NCBI RefSeq assembly: GCF_025949665.1
Contig: NZ_JAPDFT010000002.1
Span: 310,001 to 374,000, forward strand
DNA: 64,000 bases
Direction: 5' to 3'
Origin: Chryseobacterium viscerum
GTDB lineage: Bacteria; Bacteroidota; Bacteroidia; Flavobacteriales; Weeksellaceae
Shown here: positions 36,500 to 45,566 of the stretch, one piece after another
Layout of the letters: every line of letters begins with the position of its first letter
Position numbering within the stretch: the first letter of the stretch is position 1
The notes under the pieces: model-generated
Told to the model about the DNA's origin: nothing
What the model saw: only the letters and a program-made list of their open reading frames with translations
Databases searched by the model: none
Translations under genes and position numbers: made by a program

Positions 36500-36654
36500 A
36501 ATTTTGTAACCAGTCTGATATAATACTATTTTATCATAAAACGATATTATTTTTTCAGCAATTTTATTTAAACCCGATTAAACCTTTAAATATCAACAAA
36601 ATACACCTGTTTAAATTCTATCAAAAAAAGAGGATTTATCTTACTTTTTTATCG

Positions 36655-36684
36655 AAAAAACCGGATATAAATACCCGGTTTTTT
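36655..36684. terminator. Terminator after the AraC gene
   Basis: AAAAAACCGG / CCGGTTTTTT symmetric stem with a 10-base loop and runs on both sides. It lies just past the AraC stop (36734, - strand) and insulates the susC promoter region. Confidence 0.75.
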
Positions 36685-36733
36685 ATTTTTTTTTTGAATT
36701 AATCATGCATAGAAAGCGAATTTTAAAAGCGTG

Positions 36734-37612
36734 TTATTCAATTTTTTTCACTCCTTTAAATTGCTCTTTAAATTCAGTAGGAGTTGTCTTTTTGATAGAC
36801 TTAAATACTTTATTGAAGTTGGCAATATTATTAAACCCTGCTTCAAAAGCGATTTCAAAAACGGTAAGGTTTTTTTCCATCAGCCAGCGTGCTGCATAGC
36901 TGATTCTTATTTCATTCAGATAGTTAATAAATGTTTTCCCAGTTCTTTTTTTGATAAATCTGTTGAATGTAACATTGCTCATATTCACCAATGAAGCTAC
37001 TTTATCCAGGGTTATCTTATTTTCAAAATTTTTGTGTACAAAATCATGTACAACTTTCATTTTATCATTATCAGCAAAGGTTTCAAGTTCAATGCTATAT
37101 GATGACAAAAGCGTTTTATTTTCTGCAACTGCCAGCTCATTCAGAATCTTCATAATTTCTATGAAAGATTCAAAACTGTTCATTTTTGATAAATTGAGAA
37201 ACGAATCTTTTAGTTTCTCGGCAGTTTCGGAAGAAAAAAGTATTCCTCTGATGGAGTCTTTCATCATATTGTTAATGGGTTTCAGAATATTTTTCTCCAT
37301 CAGTGACTGTTGAAAGAAATCCTGGTTAAATTGTATTGTGATTTCGTGGGTTTTCCTGTTTTTGCATCTGTAATTGGCCCAGCAATGTGGTAAATTGGGT
37401 CCTACCAAAACCAATTCAATGTTTCCTATTTCTCCGGTGTGATCTCCAACCATTCTGCGGTATCCTTTTCCTTTGTAGATAAAGTTGATTTCAATTTCCG
37501 GATGATAGTGATACGGAAAGTCAAATGAAGCCTTGATCCTGTCAAACACAAGAAAACTGTCCTCAGGAGATAGTGGAGTTATTTCTCTCAGAATATTTTC
37601 TAATTCACTCAT
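36734..37612 (-). CDS. AraC-family regulator with N-terminal cupin domain
   Basis: 292 residues. The N-terminal cupin-like sensing domain (about 15-110) has FPYHYHPEIEINFIYKGKGYR. The C-terminal double helix-turn-helix (about 188-288) has ITLDKVASLVNMSNVTFNRFIKKRTGKTF and VFEIAFEAGFNNIANFNKVFKSI. It is transcribed in the same direction as the PUL and immediately behind its promoter, so it is the first candidate for PUL control (inference). No hybrid two-component or ECF/anti-sigma regulator is seen near this PUL. Confidence 0.88.
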   Translation of the reverse strand: MSELENILREITPLSPEDSFLVFDRIKASFDFPYHYHPEIEINFIYKGKGYRRMVGDHTGEIGNIELVLVGPNLPHCWANYRCKNRKTHEITIQFNQDFFQQSLMEKNILKPINNMMKDSIRGILFSSETAEKLKDSFLNLSKMNSFESFIEIMKILNELAVAENKTLLSSYSIELETFADNDKMKVVHDFVHKNFENKITLDKVASLVNMSNVTFNRFIKKRTGKTFINYLNEIRISYAARWLMEKNLTVFEIAFEAGFNNIANFNKVFKSIKKTTPTEFKEQFKGVKKIE

Positions 37613-37812
37613 GCAGGCAGTTTTGAAAAAAGGGTTAATAATATAGGACGTAGTACAAATCTTTGTAAAAATGATAAAATAATATCAATGTAAAAATATA
37701 TTTCCGATTTATTTTATTCCAATTCCGCATGATTGGTTTCAGAAATTTACGTTTCAATAATTTAATAGAGTCAAAATCATGCTTTTTTGTATCTTTAAAC
37801 TAAAGTTAAAGT

Positions 37813-38679
37813 ATGCCGCAACAGCTTATTTTTGAAGATCACTATAAAAGACTCGGACTGGAAATATTTTCAGAAGAAAACCTGGAGAACTTCAATGGAA
37901 ATCATTTCAGAACTGATATCAAAGTATTTTTCATTCCTTCAGGATACGAGCTTACGGTAGACTTTAATCATTATAAAACCAAGAAACCTTCACTGTTGTT
38001 TCTGACCAATCAACACCTAAGCATCCAAAAAGGTAAAGATGAATCTATTCTTCTTTTCTACAACCGTGATTTTTACTGCATTCAGATTCATGATAAGGAA
38101 GTAGCCTGCGATGGACTTCTCTTTCATAATGTATTTGAAATTCCTTTCGTAGAGCTTGACCCTTCCGAAACGACTCTTATAAAAGGTCTGTTTCAGAATA
38201 TTAAAGATGAGCTTGAATGGAAAGATTCGTCTGCGGAAGAAATGATCAGAACCTATGTAAAACAGATCATCATCCGGGCTACCCGAAAATGGAAAAAACA
38301 AAATTTAGATAATGACACCCTCAGAATACCAGGCAGTGAACTTGATATTTTCAGAGATTTCAGCAGACACCTGGAAATTCATTTCAGAGAAAAGCATAAT
38401 GTAGCAGAGTATGCTGAACTGCTTCACATAGCTCCGAAAACCTTAACTCATAAATTTAAAAACTTAAACCTGGATTCTCCCAATCAATTTATCATCAACA
38501 GAATTTTATTAGAAGCAAAAAGGCTACTTTTTTATACAGATAAACCTGTGAAAGAAATTGCCTACAATCTCGGATATGAAGATCCGGCCTATTTCAACCG
38601 GCTTTTCACCCATAAAACAGGAAGTACACCTTCTAATTTCAAGAAAAATTATTCGTCGGGAAAAAAGTACAATATTTAA
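37813..38679 (+). CDS. AraC-family transcriptional regulator
   Basis: 288 residues. The N-terminal 180 residues form a unique regulatory part. The C-terminal AraC helix-turn-helix (about 185-283) has HNVAEYAELLHIAPKTLTHKF and PVKEIAYNLGYEDPAYFNRLFTHKTGSTPSNF. It is divergent from the other AraC gene across a 200-bp gap. TATCTTTA (37790-37797), close to TAnnTTTG, is a possible -7 box. The next gene encodes an OsmC protein 86 bp downstream, a possible target. Not a paralogue of obvious close identity to 36734. Confidence 0.85.
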   Translation: MPQQLIFEDHYKRLGLEIFSEENLENFNGNHFRTDIKVFFIPSGYELTVDFNHYKTKKPSLLFLTNQHLSIQKGKDESILLFYNRDFYCIQIHDKEVACDGLLFHNVFEIPFVELDPSETTLIKGLFQNIKDELEWKDSSAEEMIRTYVKQIIIRATRKWKKQNLDNDTLRIPGSELDIFRDFSRHLEIHFREKHNVAEYAELLHIAPKTLTHKFKNLNLDSPNQFIINRILLEAKRLLFYTDKPVKEIAYNLGYEDPAYFNRLFTHKTGSTPSNFKKNYSSGKKYNI

Positions 38680-38692
38680 GTCTTTTTATCTA

Positions 38693-38723
38693 TTGAAAAC
38701 ACCCCATCACCGACATACCTTTG
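38693..38723 (+). promoter_or_regulatory. Promoter of the OsmC gene (TTG-N20-TACCTTTG)
   Basis: TTG (38693-38695) and TACCTTTG (38716-38723) are spaced 20 bp, fitting the Bacteroidota consensus. The start codon is at 38766. Confidence 0.65.
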
Positions 38724-38765
38724 TAACATCAAAATCAAACAATACTAAATACAAAAACAAACATT

Positions 38766-39185
38766 ATGAGACGTAACGCAACAGCCGTTTGGAACGGTAC
38801 CATCAAAGAAGGAAAAGGACACTTAACTACTCAAAGTACAACTTTAAATCAGACTCAATATTCTTTCAACAGTCGTTTTGCGGATGGTGTAGGGACAAAC
38901 CCTGAAGAATTATTGGCCGCAGCTCATGCAGGATGCTTTACTATGAAACTGGATGCAGAATTATCACAGGCAGGCTACAACCCTGAAGAATTAAAAACAA
39001 CTTCTGTAATCACTCTTGACCCAAACATCGGAAAGATTACAAAATCTGAACTGACTTTAACGGCTAAAGTTCCGGGAATCTCAGAAGAAGAATTCCAGAA
39101 ATTTGCGAAGATTGCTGAAGAAGGATGCCCTGTAAGCGCAGCATTCAACTTTGAAATTACATTGAGTGCTACTTTAGAAAATTAA
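38766..39185 (+). CDS. OsmC-family peroxiredoxin
   Basis: 139 residues. The two conserved redox Cys are in AAHAGCFTM and EEGCPVSAAF, and the family pattern FADGVGTNPEELLAAAHAGC is clear. OsmC/Ohr proteins reduce organic hydroperoxides in the cytoplasm. It has its own promoter and terminator and is monocistronic. Cys spacing and SSNPEE-like motif fit OsmC rather than Ohr. Confidence 0.9.
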   Translation: MRRNATAVWNGTIKEGKGHLTTQSTTLNQTQYSFNSRFADGVGTNPEELLAAAHAGCFTMKLDAELSQAGYNPEELKTTSVITLDPNIGKITKSELTLTAKVPGISEEEFQKFAKIAEEGCPVSAAFNFEITLSATLEN

Positions 39186-39212
39186 GATTCAAAGCATTTA
39201 TATCAACAGGAG

Positions 39213-39231
39213 CGGGCTTTGGCCCGTTTTT
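39213..39231 (+). terminator. Terminator after OsmC
   Basis: CGGGC-TTTG-GCCCG hairpin followed by a TTTTT run. Confidence 0.7.
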
Positions 39232-39308
39232 CTATTTTAAAAACCCACCTATTGGCTTTAGCCAAAAATTAAAGATCAAACTATTTTACAATCTAAACTT
39301 TTCAAATA

Positions 39309-39330
39309 AAATATACCGAGTGGTATATTT
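39309..39330. promoter_or_regulatory. TetR-type operator
   Basis: Perfect palindrome AAATATACC-GAGT-GGTATATTT (9-bp arms). It lies immediately upstream of the -7 box TATATTTG (39334-39341), covering the -33 region of the tetR promoter. This is the position expected for autorepression. Confidence 0.75.
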
Positions 39331-39333
39331 TTG

Positions 39334-39341
39334 TATATTTG
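39334..39341 (+). promoter_or_regulatory. -7 box of the tetR operon
   Basis: TATATTTG matches TAnnTTTG and lies 22 bp before the start codon, adjacent to the palindromic operator. Confidence 0.65.
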
Positions 39342-39362
39342 CATAGTATTTAAACATTTATA

Positions 39363-39968
39363 ATGTCGAAGGCAGAAAAAACAAAACAGCATATCATCGA
39401 GAAAACAGCAACTCTTTTTAATACGAAGGGTTATATTTCCACATCGCTGTCCGACATTACACAGGCAACCGGACTAACGAAAGGCAGTATTTATGGAAAT
39501 TTTGAAAATAAAGATGAAGTAGCAATTGAAGTTTATAAATATAACGCAGGATTACTGGGCAAAACCCTTAGTCGCTCTTTTAGTGATGAATATCCTAAAT
39601 CCCTGGATAAGCTTCATGCTTTTGTAGATTTTTACCGGAAAAACTGGAAGTTTGTCTTTTCCAACGGCGGATGCCCATTAATGAATGCTGCAACAGAAGC
39701 TGATGATTCTTTTCCTGCATTAAAAACTCAGGTTAAAAGGTCCTTCGAACAATGGATGACTAAAATTTCAGGCGCAATTGCTGAAGGACAAAATAATGGT
39801 GAAATTGATAAAAAAATCAATGCTGAGCAATATGCATCCCTATTCATCATGCTCATTGAAGGCGGAATTCTGCTCTCAAAAACAATGGGTGATCAAAGCT
39901 TTCTAAACCATGCATTAGATAAAATCACCCACATGATTGATCATGAACTCAATATTCTTCCATCATAA
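39363..39968 (+). CDS. TetR-family transcriptional regulator
   Basis: 201 residues. The N-terminal helix-turn-helix (about 24-47) has SLSDITQATGLTKGSIYGNF. The C-terminal ligand domain has FYRKNWKFVFSNGGCPLMNA, typical of the TetR_C_6-like/YcdC-type group. It is the first gene of an operon with thiolase, thioesterase and ketosynthase; the gap to thiolase is 10 bp. It probably represses the operon through the palindrome at 39309 and is released by an acyl-CoA or similar ligand (inference). Confidence 0.9.
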   Translation: MSKAEKTKQHIIEKTATLFNTKGYISTSLSDITQATGLTKGSIYGNFENKDEVAIEVYKYNAGLLGKTLSRSFSDEYPKSLDKLHAFVDFYRKNWKFVFSNGGCPLMNAATEADDSFPALKTQVKRSFEQWMTKISGAIAEGQNNGEIDKKINAEQYASLFIMLIEGGILLSKTMGDQSFLNHALDKITHMIDHELNILPS

Positions 39969-39978
39969 ATTATACAAT

Positions 39979-41247
39979 ATGGAAACAAAAAAAGTGGCTA
40001 TTGTAGGATACAACAGAATTCCTTTTGCCAGAATGAATACTGCTTATTCAGAGCAGGGAAACCAGGCTCTACTACTCGCCTCTCTGAATGGGCTGATAGA
40101 TCGTTATCACCTTAAGGGAAAAAGACTCGGAGAAGTTGCCGGCGGTGCAGTGATTAAGCATATTTCAGAAAGTAACCTCATTAGAGAAGCCGTTATGAAT
40201 ACGACTCTTGATCCAGCAACTCCTGCATGTGATCTTCAGCAGGCATGTGACACAGGCATTGAAGCAGCTATTTATATAGGAAATAAAATTGCGTTAGGCC
40301 AGATAGAATGTGGTATTGCATGCGGAGTGGAAGCAATGAGCAACATCCCATTCGAATCTTCACCAAGATTAAGAAAAGCCTTGTTAAAGGCCAATAAAGA
40401 GAAATCGGCATTTGGAAAATTAAAACAATTGCTAAGCCCAAGACTGAAAGACTGGATGCCTATTCCATACAAAGGACAGGAACCTAAAACAGGTCTGGTA
40501 ATGGGTGAACATACAGAAATTACAGCAAAATATTACAAGATATCAAGAGAGGAACAGGATCAATTAGCTTTGAAAAGTCATCAGAATATGGCAAAAGCTT
40601 ATGATGAAGGATTTTTTGATGATATGATGACTCCAGCCTTTGGCTTAGATAAAGATAATAACCTGAGACGTGACAGTAGTTTTGAAAAATTATCCCAGTT
40701 AAAACCTGCTTTTGATAAACAGAACGGAACTTTGACAGCAGGAAATTCAACACCATTTACCGATGGAGCTTCAGCAGTCTTGTTGGCCAGTGAAGAATGG
40801 GCAAAAGCCAACAACCTTCCCGTTTTAGCATATATCAGTTTTTCAGAACTTGCAGGAATAGAATATGTAGAAAATAAACAGGACTTACTTCTGGCACCAG
40901 TTTTTGCCGCAGAGAGAATGCTGAAAAAAGCAGGTATGAATTTATCAGACTTCGATTATTATGAAATTCATGAAGCATTTGCTGCACAGGTTTTAGCCAC
41001 CATAAAAATCTGGGAAAATGATGAGCTTGCGCAAAAATTCGGATTGGAAAAAGCCCTCGGAAAAATAGACAGAAGCAAACTGAATGTAAAAGGAGGAAGC
41101 CTTGCAGCAGCCCATCCATTCGCAGCAACAGGAGGAAGAATTATTGCAACACTGGCCAAATTACTTCATGAAAAAGGCAGCGGAAAAGGGTTTATATCCA
41201 TTTGTGCTGCGCGTGGACAGGGAGTAACCATGATTTTAGAAAAGTAA
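39979..41247 (+). CDS. Acetyl-CoA C-acyltransferase (thiolase)
   Basis: 422 residues from ATG 39979 (METKKVAIVGYNRIPF). An in-frame ATG 14 codons upstream overlaps the tetR end and adds a non-homologous stretch. Thiolase residues: active-site Cys at about C90 in QQACDTGIEA, His in YEIHEAFAAQ and AAAHPFAATGG, and the second Cys in ICAARGQGVTM. The larger-subunit style (LSPRLKDWMP insertion) resembles FadI. It catalyses thiolytic cleavage or Claisen condensation of 3-ketoacyl-CoA. It precedes a hotdog thioesterase by 11 bp. Confidence 0.9.
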   Translation: METKKVAIVGYNRIPFARMNTAYSEQGNQALLLASLNGLIDRYHLKGKRLGEVAGGAVIKHISESNLIREAVMNTTLDPATPACDLQQACDTGIEAAIYIGNKIALGQIECGIACGVEAMSNIPFESSPRLRKALLKANKEKSAFGKLKQLLSPRLKDWMPIPYKGQEPKTGLVMGEHTEITAKYYKISREEQDQLALKSHQNMAKAYDEGFFDDMMTPAFGLDKDNNLRRDSSFEKLSQLKPAFDKQNGTLTAGNSTPFTDGASAVLLASEEWAKANNLPVLAYISFSELAGIEYVENKQDLLLAPVFAAERMLKKAGMNLSDFDYYEIHEAFAAQVLATIKIWENDELAQKFGLEKALGKIDRSKLNVKGGSLAAAHPFAATGGRIIATLAKLLHEKGSGKGFISICAARGQGVTMILEK

Positions 41248-41258
41248 AAAGCTCAAAT

Positions 41259-41684
41259 ATGGATAGATTAGCACAATTACAACAATTCATAGGAAAAGAA
41301 TTTGACCAGTCACCATCACCTTTTATGAAATGGCTCAATCCTATTGTTCTTTCCGTAGAAGAAGGACAACTGGAATTTCAATATACCATAAGACCGGAAT
41401 GGCTGAACCCAATCGGAAATCTTCATGGTGGAGTTACTGCAGCCATTATAGATGATGTCATCGGTGCCACTATGTTTTCTTTAAATGAAAATTCTTTCAT
41501 TACCACTATAAATAATGTCATTGATTATTTTTCAACTGCAAAAGAAAATGATAATATTGTAGCTGAAACTAAAATCATTAAAAGAGGTAAGCAATTCGTA
41601 AACGCACAATGCGAGATATGGAATGCAGACAAAACACGATTAATCGCAAGAGGAACCTCTAATTTATTCAAAATCAATAACTAA
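41259..41684 (+). CDS. PaaI-type hotdog thioesterase
   Basis: 141 residues from ATG 41259. An upstream alternative start lies in the thiolase end and is rejected. Hotdog-fold signature NPIGNLHGGVTAAIIDDVIG (Gly-Gly then Asp) and TINNVIDYFSTAKENDNIVAE are typical of PaaI/YbgC-like acyl-CoA thioesterases. No signal peptide. It lies in the tetR-thiolase-ketosynthase operon, two bases before the ketosynthase ATG, so translational coupling is likely. The acyl substrate is unknown. Confidence 0.87.
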   Translation: MDRLAQLQQFIGKEFDQSPSPFMKWLNPIVLSVEEGQLEFQYTIRPEWLNPIGNLHGGVTAAIIDDVIGATMFSLNENSFITTINNVIDYFSTAKENDNIVAETKIIKRGKQFVNAQCEIWNADKTRLIARGTSNLFKINN

Positions 41685-41686
41685 AT

Positions 41687-42928
41687 ATGAAGAGAGTTGT
41701 CATTACAGGTCTTGGCGCAGTGACGCCTTTGGGAAATAATGTCGAAGAATTTTGGCAAAACAGTATCAATGGAGTGAGTGGAGCAAACAAAATCACCCAT
41801 TTTGACACAGAAAAGTTTAAAGTACATTTTGCTTGTGAGGTTAAAAACTTTGATCCAAAGGTTCATTTGACACACAACGAAATCAAAAGAAGTGATTTAT
41901 TTTCACAATATGCAATGTACTCCACTGCGGAGGCATTAAAAGATTCCGGGCTTGAACTGGAAAATATGGATCCGTTTGATATAGGTGTTATCTGGGGAAC
42001 AGGACAAGGTGGAATGTGGACTTTCGAAAGTGAGGTTATGAATTTCGCGGCTGGAGACGGAACGCCAAGATTCAATCCTTTTTTTGTACCGAAATTCATT
42101 GCCAATATGGCTTCGGGAATGATTTCCATGAAATATGGTCTTCAGGGAATCAATTACACAACGGTTTCAGCGTGTGCAACAGGAAATACGGCATTGATGG
42201 ATGCCTTCAACTATATCCGTCTTGGAAAAGCAAAAGTAATTGTGAGCGGCGGTTCTGAAGCGGCTATTTCTCCGGCTTCAATAGGAGGTTTTTCCATTAT
42301 GAAAGCCATGTCTACAAGAAATGACGACTTTGCAACAGCCAGTCGTCCTTACGATGCAGAAAGAGATGGTTTTGTAATGGGTGAAGGTTCAGGAACTCTA
42401 ATTCTGGAAGAATATGAGCACGCCAAAGCAAGAGGAGCAAAAATCTACGCAGAATTGGTAGGTGCAGCAATGACAGCAGATGCCTATCATATGACAGCAC
42501 CTCATCCTGACGGTGTTGGAGCAATCAAAGCAATGCAGCTTGCTCTTAACGAAGCAGAGATCAATGTAGATGATATTGATTATATTAATCCTCACGCAAC
42601 CTCTACTCCTCTTGGAGATCTTGTTGAGCTGAATGGGATTAATAAATTGTTTAAAGGAAGTAAAAATCTTGACATCAGTGCAACTAAATCCATGACAGGC
42701 CACCTGTTGGGAGCTGCCGGAGCTGTTGAAGCAATTCTTTCTATTAAAGCCATTCAAAACAGAATTATTCCGCCAACCATCAATCTTCATTCTATAGATG
42801 AGAATATTCCGCAGGATATCAATATTGTTTTTGGAGAAGCAAAAGAAAAAGAGATTACCTATGCTTTAAGTAATGCTTTTGGGTTTGGAGGACATAATGC
42901 TACATTAATTTTTAAGAAATTCAGCTAA
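41687..42928 (+). CDS. 3-oxoacyl-ACP synthase II (FabF-like)
   Basis: 413 residues. Catalytic triad visible: C163 (VSACATGN), H303 (NPHATSTPLGD) and the second His in SMTGHLLGAAG, in the E. coli FabF positions. It catalyses decarboxylative Claisen condensation of malonyl-ACP with acyl-ACP. Being in a TetR-controlled operon with thiolase and thioesterase, instead of the fab cluster, it may be a second copy for a specialised lipid or ketone. Acyl carrier protein is not encoded here. It ends at a strong terminator. Confidence 0.9.
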   Translation: MKRVVITGLGAVTPLGNNVEEFWQNSINGVSGANKITHFDTEKFKVHFACEVKNFDPKVHLTHNEIKRSDLFSQYAMYSTAEALKDSGLELENMDPFDIGVIWGTGQGGMWTFESEVMNFAAGDGTPRFNPFFVPKFIANMASGMISMKYGLQGINYTTVSACATGNTALMDAFNYIRLGKAKVIVSGGSEAAISPASIGGFSIMKAMSTRNDDFATASRPYDAERDGFVMGEGSGTLILEEYEHAKARGAKIYAELVGAAMTADAYHMTAPHPDGVGAIKAMQLALNEAEINVDDIDYINPHATSTPLGDLVELNGINKLFKGSKNLDISATKSMTGHLLGAAGAVEAILSIKAIQNRIIPPTINLHSIDENIPQDINIVFGEAKEKEITYALSNAFGFGGHNATLIFKKFS

Positions 42929-42950
42929 TCCTGAAATCAAAATAAATTGT

Positions 42951-42984
42951 AATCCCTGTGTTTTTAAAGCACAGGGATTTTTTA
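42951..42984 (+). terminator. Terminator of the tetR-thiolase-thioesterase-fabF operon
   Basis: 10-bp stem AATCCCTGTG / CACAGGGATT followed by TTTTTT. Confidence 0.88.
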
Positions 42985-43027
42985 TGTATAAAACTTTTTG
43001 TAAGTTAGCTTCATTACAAAATATTTT

Positions 43028-44152
43028 ATGAAGAAACTTCTCTATGCATTATTAATTCTCATTTCAAATTGTATTTATTCTCAGAATAATTTTGAAATTG
43101 ATCTCAGGTCAGATTCATACATTAATGACAGCCTCATGTTGGGTGCTCCAATGACGAGAAACGGATTTGGAGATCTTTATACATTCAAAATACAAACGAA
43201 TGATAATGTTTCTGATTTTGGTAAAAAAATCAAGATAGCTCATTCAATTTATTATTTTAAAATTCAAAAGAAAAATATTGTCAATGGTTTTATAGAATAT
43301 CCTCAACCCGTAGCATTTGGCTACATAGGAAAGAAAGGTGAGCCCATTTATAATACAAAAATATTTTTCTTAGAAAAAGGAAAATATAAAATTGACTTAC
43401 CTCAAAACATTAACAATATAGAACTTAATATAAATTCCCCGGCCAATAGAGAATATAAGACTTTACAAGCATCATTGGAACAGTTTTATATAAAATCAAA
43501 AACTCCTCATCAGCGTGATAGTTTGATCAACATGAACAAGAAACAGGAATTTTTAGGAGAATATATCAGGAAAAACCCTAATTCGTATATCGCATTATGG
43601 GAGATTGTGAATGATTATACCCTTGAGGATTATCATCCTGCTTATTTGAAAAACTTAAATTTATTTTCAGCAAAATTTAAACAAAACAAATTATACAAAG
43701 ATGTTGAAGCTCGTTTAAAAGCAGAACAATCTACATCCATCGGACAAAAAATACCTGATATTTATTTTGACAAGCAGAATAAATTAACTTCGGAAGACTT
43801 TAAGAAATATAAATTAACCTTTATTGACTATTGGTCAACCACTTGTGCTCCCTGCATAAAAGGTATGCCTGAAATTGTGAATCTGTATTATGAATATAAA
43901 GATCAAAATGTAAATTTCATCACGATCACAGACGAGCAAAAACCCAATAGAATGGAGGTTGCCAGGAATATTTTAAAGAAAAACAATGCAAATTGGATGA
44001 ATTTCTTTGATACAAACAAAGACTTCCAAAAGAAAGTGAATGCTACAAGCTACCCTCTTCATTTTATCATCGACGAAAATGGAAAAATAATTGCCCGAAT
44101 CAGCAATAGTATTGAGGAAGCCAGAACTATTATTAAAGAATATTTACAATAA
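43028..44152 (+). CDS. TlpA-like periplasmic thioredoxin-fold protein
   Basis: 374 residues. Signal peptide (MKKLLYALLILISNCIYS-Q). The N-terminal 230 residues are beta-rich and of unknown fold (DUF4369-like style). The C-terminal thioredoxin domain (about 238-374) has the redox motif STTCAPCIKGMPE and a cis-Pro region TSYPLHFIIDENGKI. It is likely a thiol-disulfide reductase in the periplasm or outer membrane of the TlpA/ResA/DsbE type. It stands alone between terminators. Natural partners are unknown. Confidence 0.82.
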   Translation: MKKLLYALLILISNCIYSQNNFEIDLRSDSYINDSLMLGAPMTRNGFGDLYTFKIQTNDNVSDFGKKIKIAHSIYYFKIQKKNIVNGFIEYPQPVAFGYIGKKGEPIYNTKIFFLEKGKYKIDLPQNINNIELNINSPANREYKTLQASLEQFYIKSKTPHQRDSLINMNKKQEFLGEYIRKNPNSYIALWEIVNDYTLEDYHPAYLKNLNLFSAKFKQNKLYKDVEARLKAEQSTSIGQKIPDIYFDKQNKLTSEDFKKYKLTFIDYWSTTCAPCIKGMPEIVNLYYEYKDQNVNFITITDEQKPNRMEVARNILKKNNANWMNFFDTNKDFQKKVNATSYPLHFIIDENGKIIARISNSIEEARTIIKEYLQ

Positions 44153-44169
44153 TTTCTTCAAAAGAAAAA

Positions 44170-44191
44170 AAGCAGCTAAAACTGACTGCTT
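44170..44191. terminator. Weak hairpin between convergent genes
   Basis: AAGCAG / CTGCTT stem between stops at 44152 and 44243, preceded by an A run that serves the - strand gene. Sequence resembles the stronger hairpin at 44746-44775. Confidence 0.45.
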
Positions 44192-44242
44192 CAAAACATA
44201 ACGGATTATATATTCTCTACGAAAAGAGCCTTATATTTAAAA

Positions 44243-44668
44243 TTATTGAGCGTCCGGAATAAAAAAATCATCTGCATTTTCCGAAATCGGGATATAAAGT
44301 CTTTCCCATTTCTTACCTTTCACCATATCCCAGCTATGTCCCGCACCTTTAAGATCTTCAGCTAAAAGGATGATGCCTGGTTTAATAATAAATGTAGTAC
44401 CATCTGTTACTTTAAATCTTATATTCCCTTTGATGGTAATTACATATTGCCTTCTGGGTGCTGGATGGTCATTTTTTTCCCACTCTTCCGTTTCATTACT
44501 TATCCAGAAACCCTTTGCATTTATATATTTAAGAGTGGACATTTTACCTTTCTCAAAAGTACATGAGCCATCAGGATTATTAATCAGCCTTATGGCTGGA
44601 ATGAATCCTATAGATGTTTCCAGAGCTACACTTATATTTTTGTGATTTTCATTTTTTCCATTCATCAT
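44243..44668 (-). CDS. Cupin-fold protein of unknown function
   Basis: 141 residues. A single cupin barrel is indicated by HPAPRRQYVITIKGNIRFKV, DGTTFIIKPGIILLAED and GHSWDM. The His residues in the two cupin boxes could bind a metal. Start is Met1 or Met2 (three bases apart). No signal peptide. It resembles small cupins often seen with oxidoreductases, but no neighbour gives a clue. Closed on its 5' side by a terminator for the next gene. Confidence 0.65.
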   Translation of the reverse strand: MMNGKNENHKNISVALETSIGFIPAIRLINNPDGSCTFEKGKMSTLKYINAKGFWISNETEEWEKNDHPAPRRQYVITIKGNIRFKVTDGTTFIIKPGIILLAEDLKGAGHSWDMVKGKKWERLYIPISENADDFFIPDAQ

Positions 44669-44745
44669 TCTATTATACTTTAAGGCAAAAGGTTGATATA
44701 AATGTAATTTTTATTTTCGAATTGCAGGAGACTTATTTTAAAAGA

Positions 44746-44775
44746 AAAAGAGCAGTCAAATCTGACTGCTCTTTT
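44746..44775 (-). terminator. Terminator after the L,D-transpeptidase gene
   Basis: 13-bp stem AAAAGAGCAGTCA / TGACTGCTCTTTT with a 4-base loop, symmetric runs on both sides. It lies just past the stop at 44781 on the - strand. Confidence 0.85.
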
Positions 44776-44780
44776 AATCT

Positions 44781-45536
44781 TTACGCTTTCAACCATTCTG
44801 AAGAAGAAAGATAATTCTGATCAGGATAATAGATGAACAGACAGTTTTTTCCTTTAATCGTATTGATTATAGACTGCGTCAGTTCTCTTGGGACGGCAGG
44901 GCATCCCCAGCTTCTTCCAATTCTTTTGTGCATCGAAGCAAATGCATCACTTACATAATCCGCACCATGCATTACAATTGCTCTTCTGTATGCAGCATCA
45001 TTAAAGCCCTTATCCATTCCCAATAACTTCAGAGAATATCCGTTATCACCCTGATATGTTGCATCCGTGATATAAAATCCCAGACTGCTCTGCAGCGAAC
45101 TTTCCTTGTTTGAAAAATTCGTCGCAAATTCTTCGCCGGTATTTTTTCCGTGTGCCACTAATGAGTTGAACAGAACTTTTTTATCTTCCAGATCAATGAT
45201 CCAAAGTCTTTTTGTGTTGGAAGACATAGAAAAATCGCAGATAGTCAATAAATGTGAGTCTTGGGTAAGCAATCCTGCTTTTTTTAAATTTTCATAGCCA
45301 GTCAATGCTTTGGAGAACACTTCATAATTAAGTTCATGTTCCGGGTCAAATGCAATAGATTGGTACAATGCTTCTGATGAAGACACGGTAGTTGCGCCCT
45401 TCTCAGATTTCGTTTCAGCTACTTTTTCAGTTTTCGTTGTTTTTACATTCTCACTTTTCGCCGCTACTCTTGGGGAAATGTAGAATGAAGTCGTCACCAT
45501 GTAAACAAGGCCTAATACGCTATAAAATCCTTTCAT
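44781..45536 (-). CDS. Murein L,D-transpeptidase catalytic-domain protein
   Basis: 251 residues. N-terminal membrane anchor or signal (FYSVLGLVYMVTTSFYISP), then a Lys/Glu/Thr/Ser-rich linker (about 25-55), and the catalytic domain of the PF13645 type with VMHGADYVSDAF and RIGRSWGCPAVPRELTQ, in which the Cys is the nucleophile and the His precedes it. It remodels peptidoglycan cross-links in the periplasm. A -7 box for this gene is at 45567-45574. Confidence 0.87.
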   Translation of the reverse strand: MKGFYSVLGLVYMVTTSFYISPRVAAKSENVKTTKTEKVAETKSEKGATTVSSSEALYQSIAFDPEHELNYEVFSKALTGYENLKKAGLLTQDSHLLTICDFSMSSNTKRLWIIDLEDKKVLFNSLVAHGKNTGEEFATNFSNKESSLQSSLGFYITDATYQGDNGYSLKLLGMDKGFNDAAYRRAIVMHGADYVSDAFASMHKRIGRSWGCPAVPRELTQSIINTIKGKNCLFIYYPDQNYLSSSEWLKA

Positions 45537-45566
45537 TCAATACTGTATAAATCCAAATTAGTGGGG

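Noticed and set aside
39937..39978. Earlier start for the thiolase
   Set aside because: It overlaps the tetR end and adds residues unlike thiolases. METKKVAIVGY at 39979 is the family's normal beginning.
41202..41258. Earlier start for the hotdog thioesterase
   Set aside because: It lies inside the thiolase C-terminus in another frame. The start at 41259 gives the normal N-terminus.
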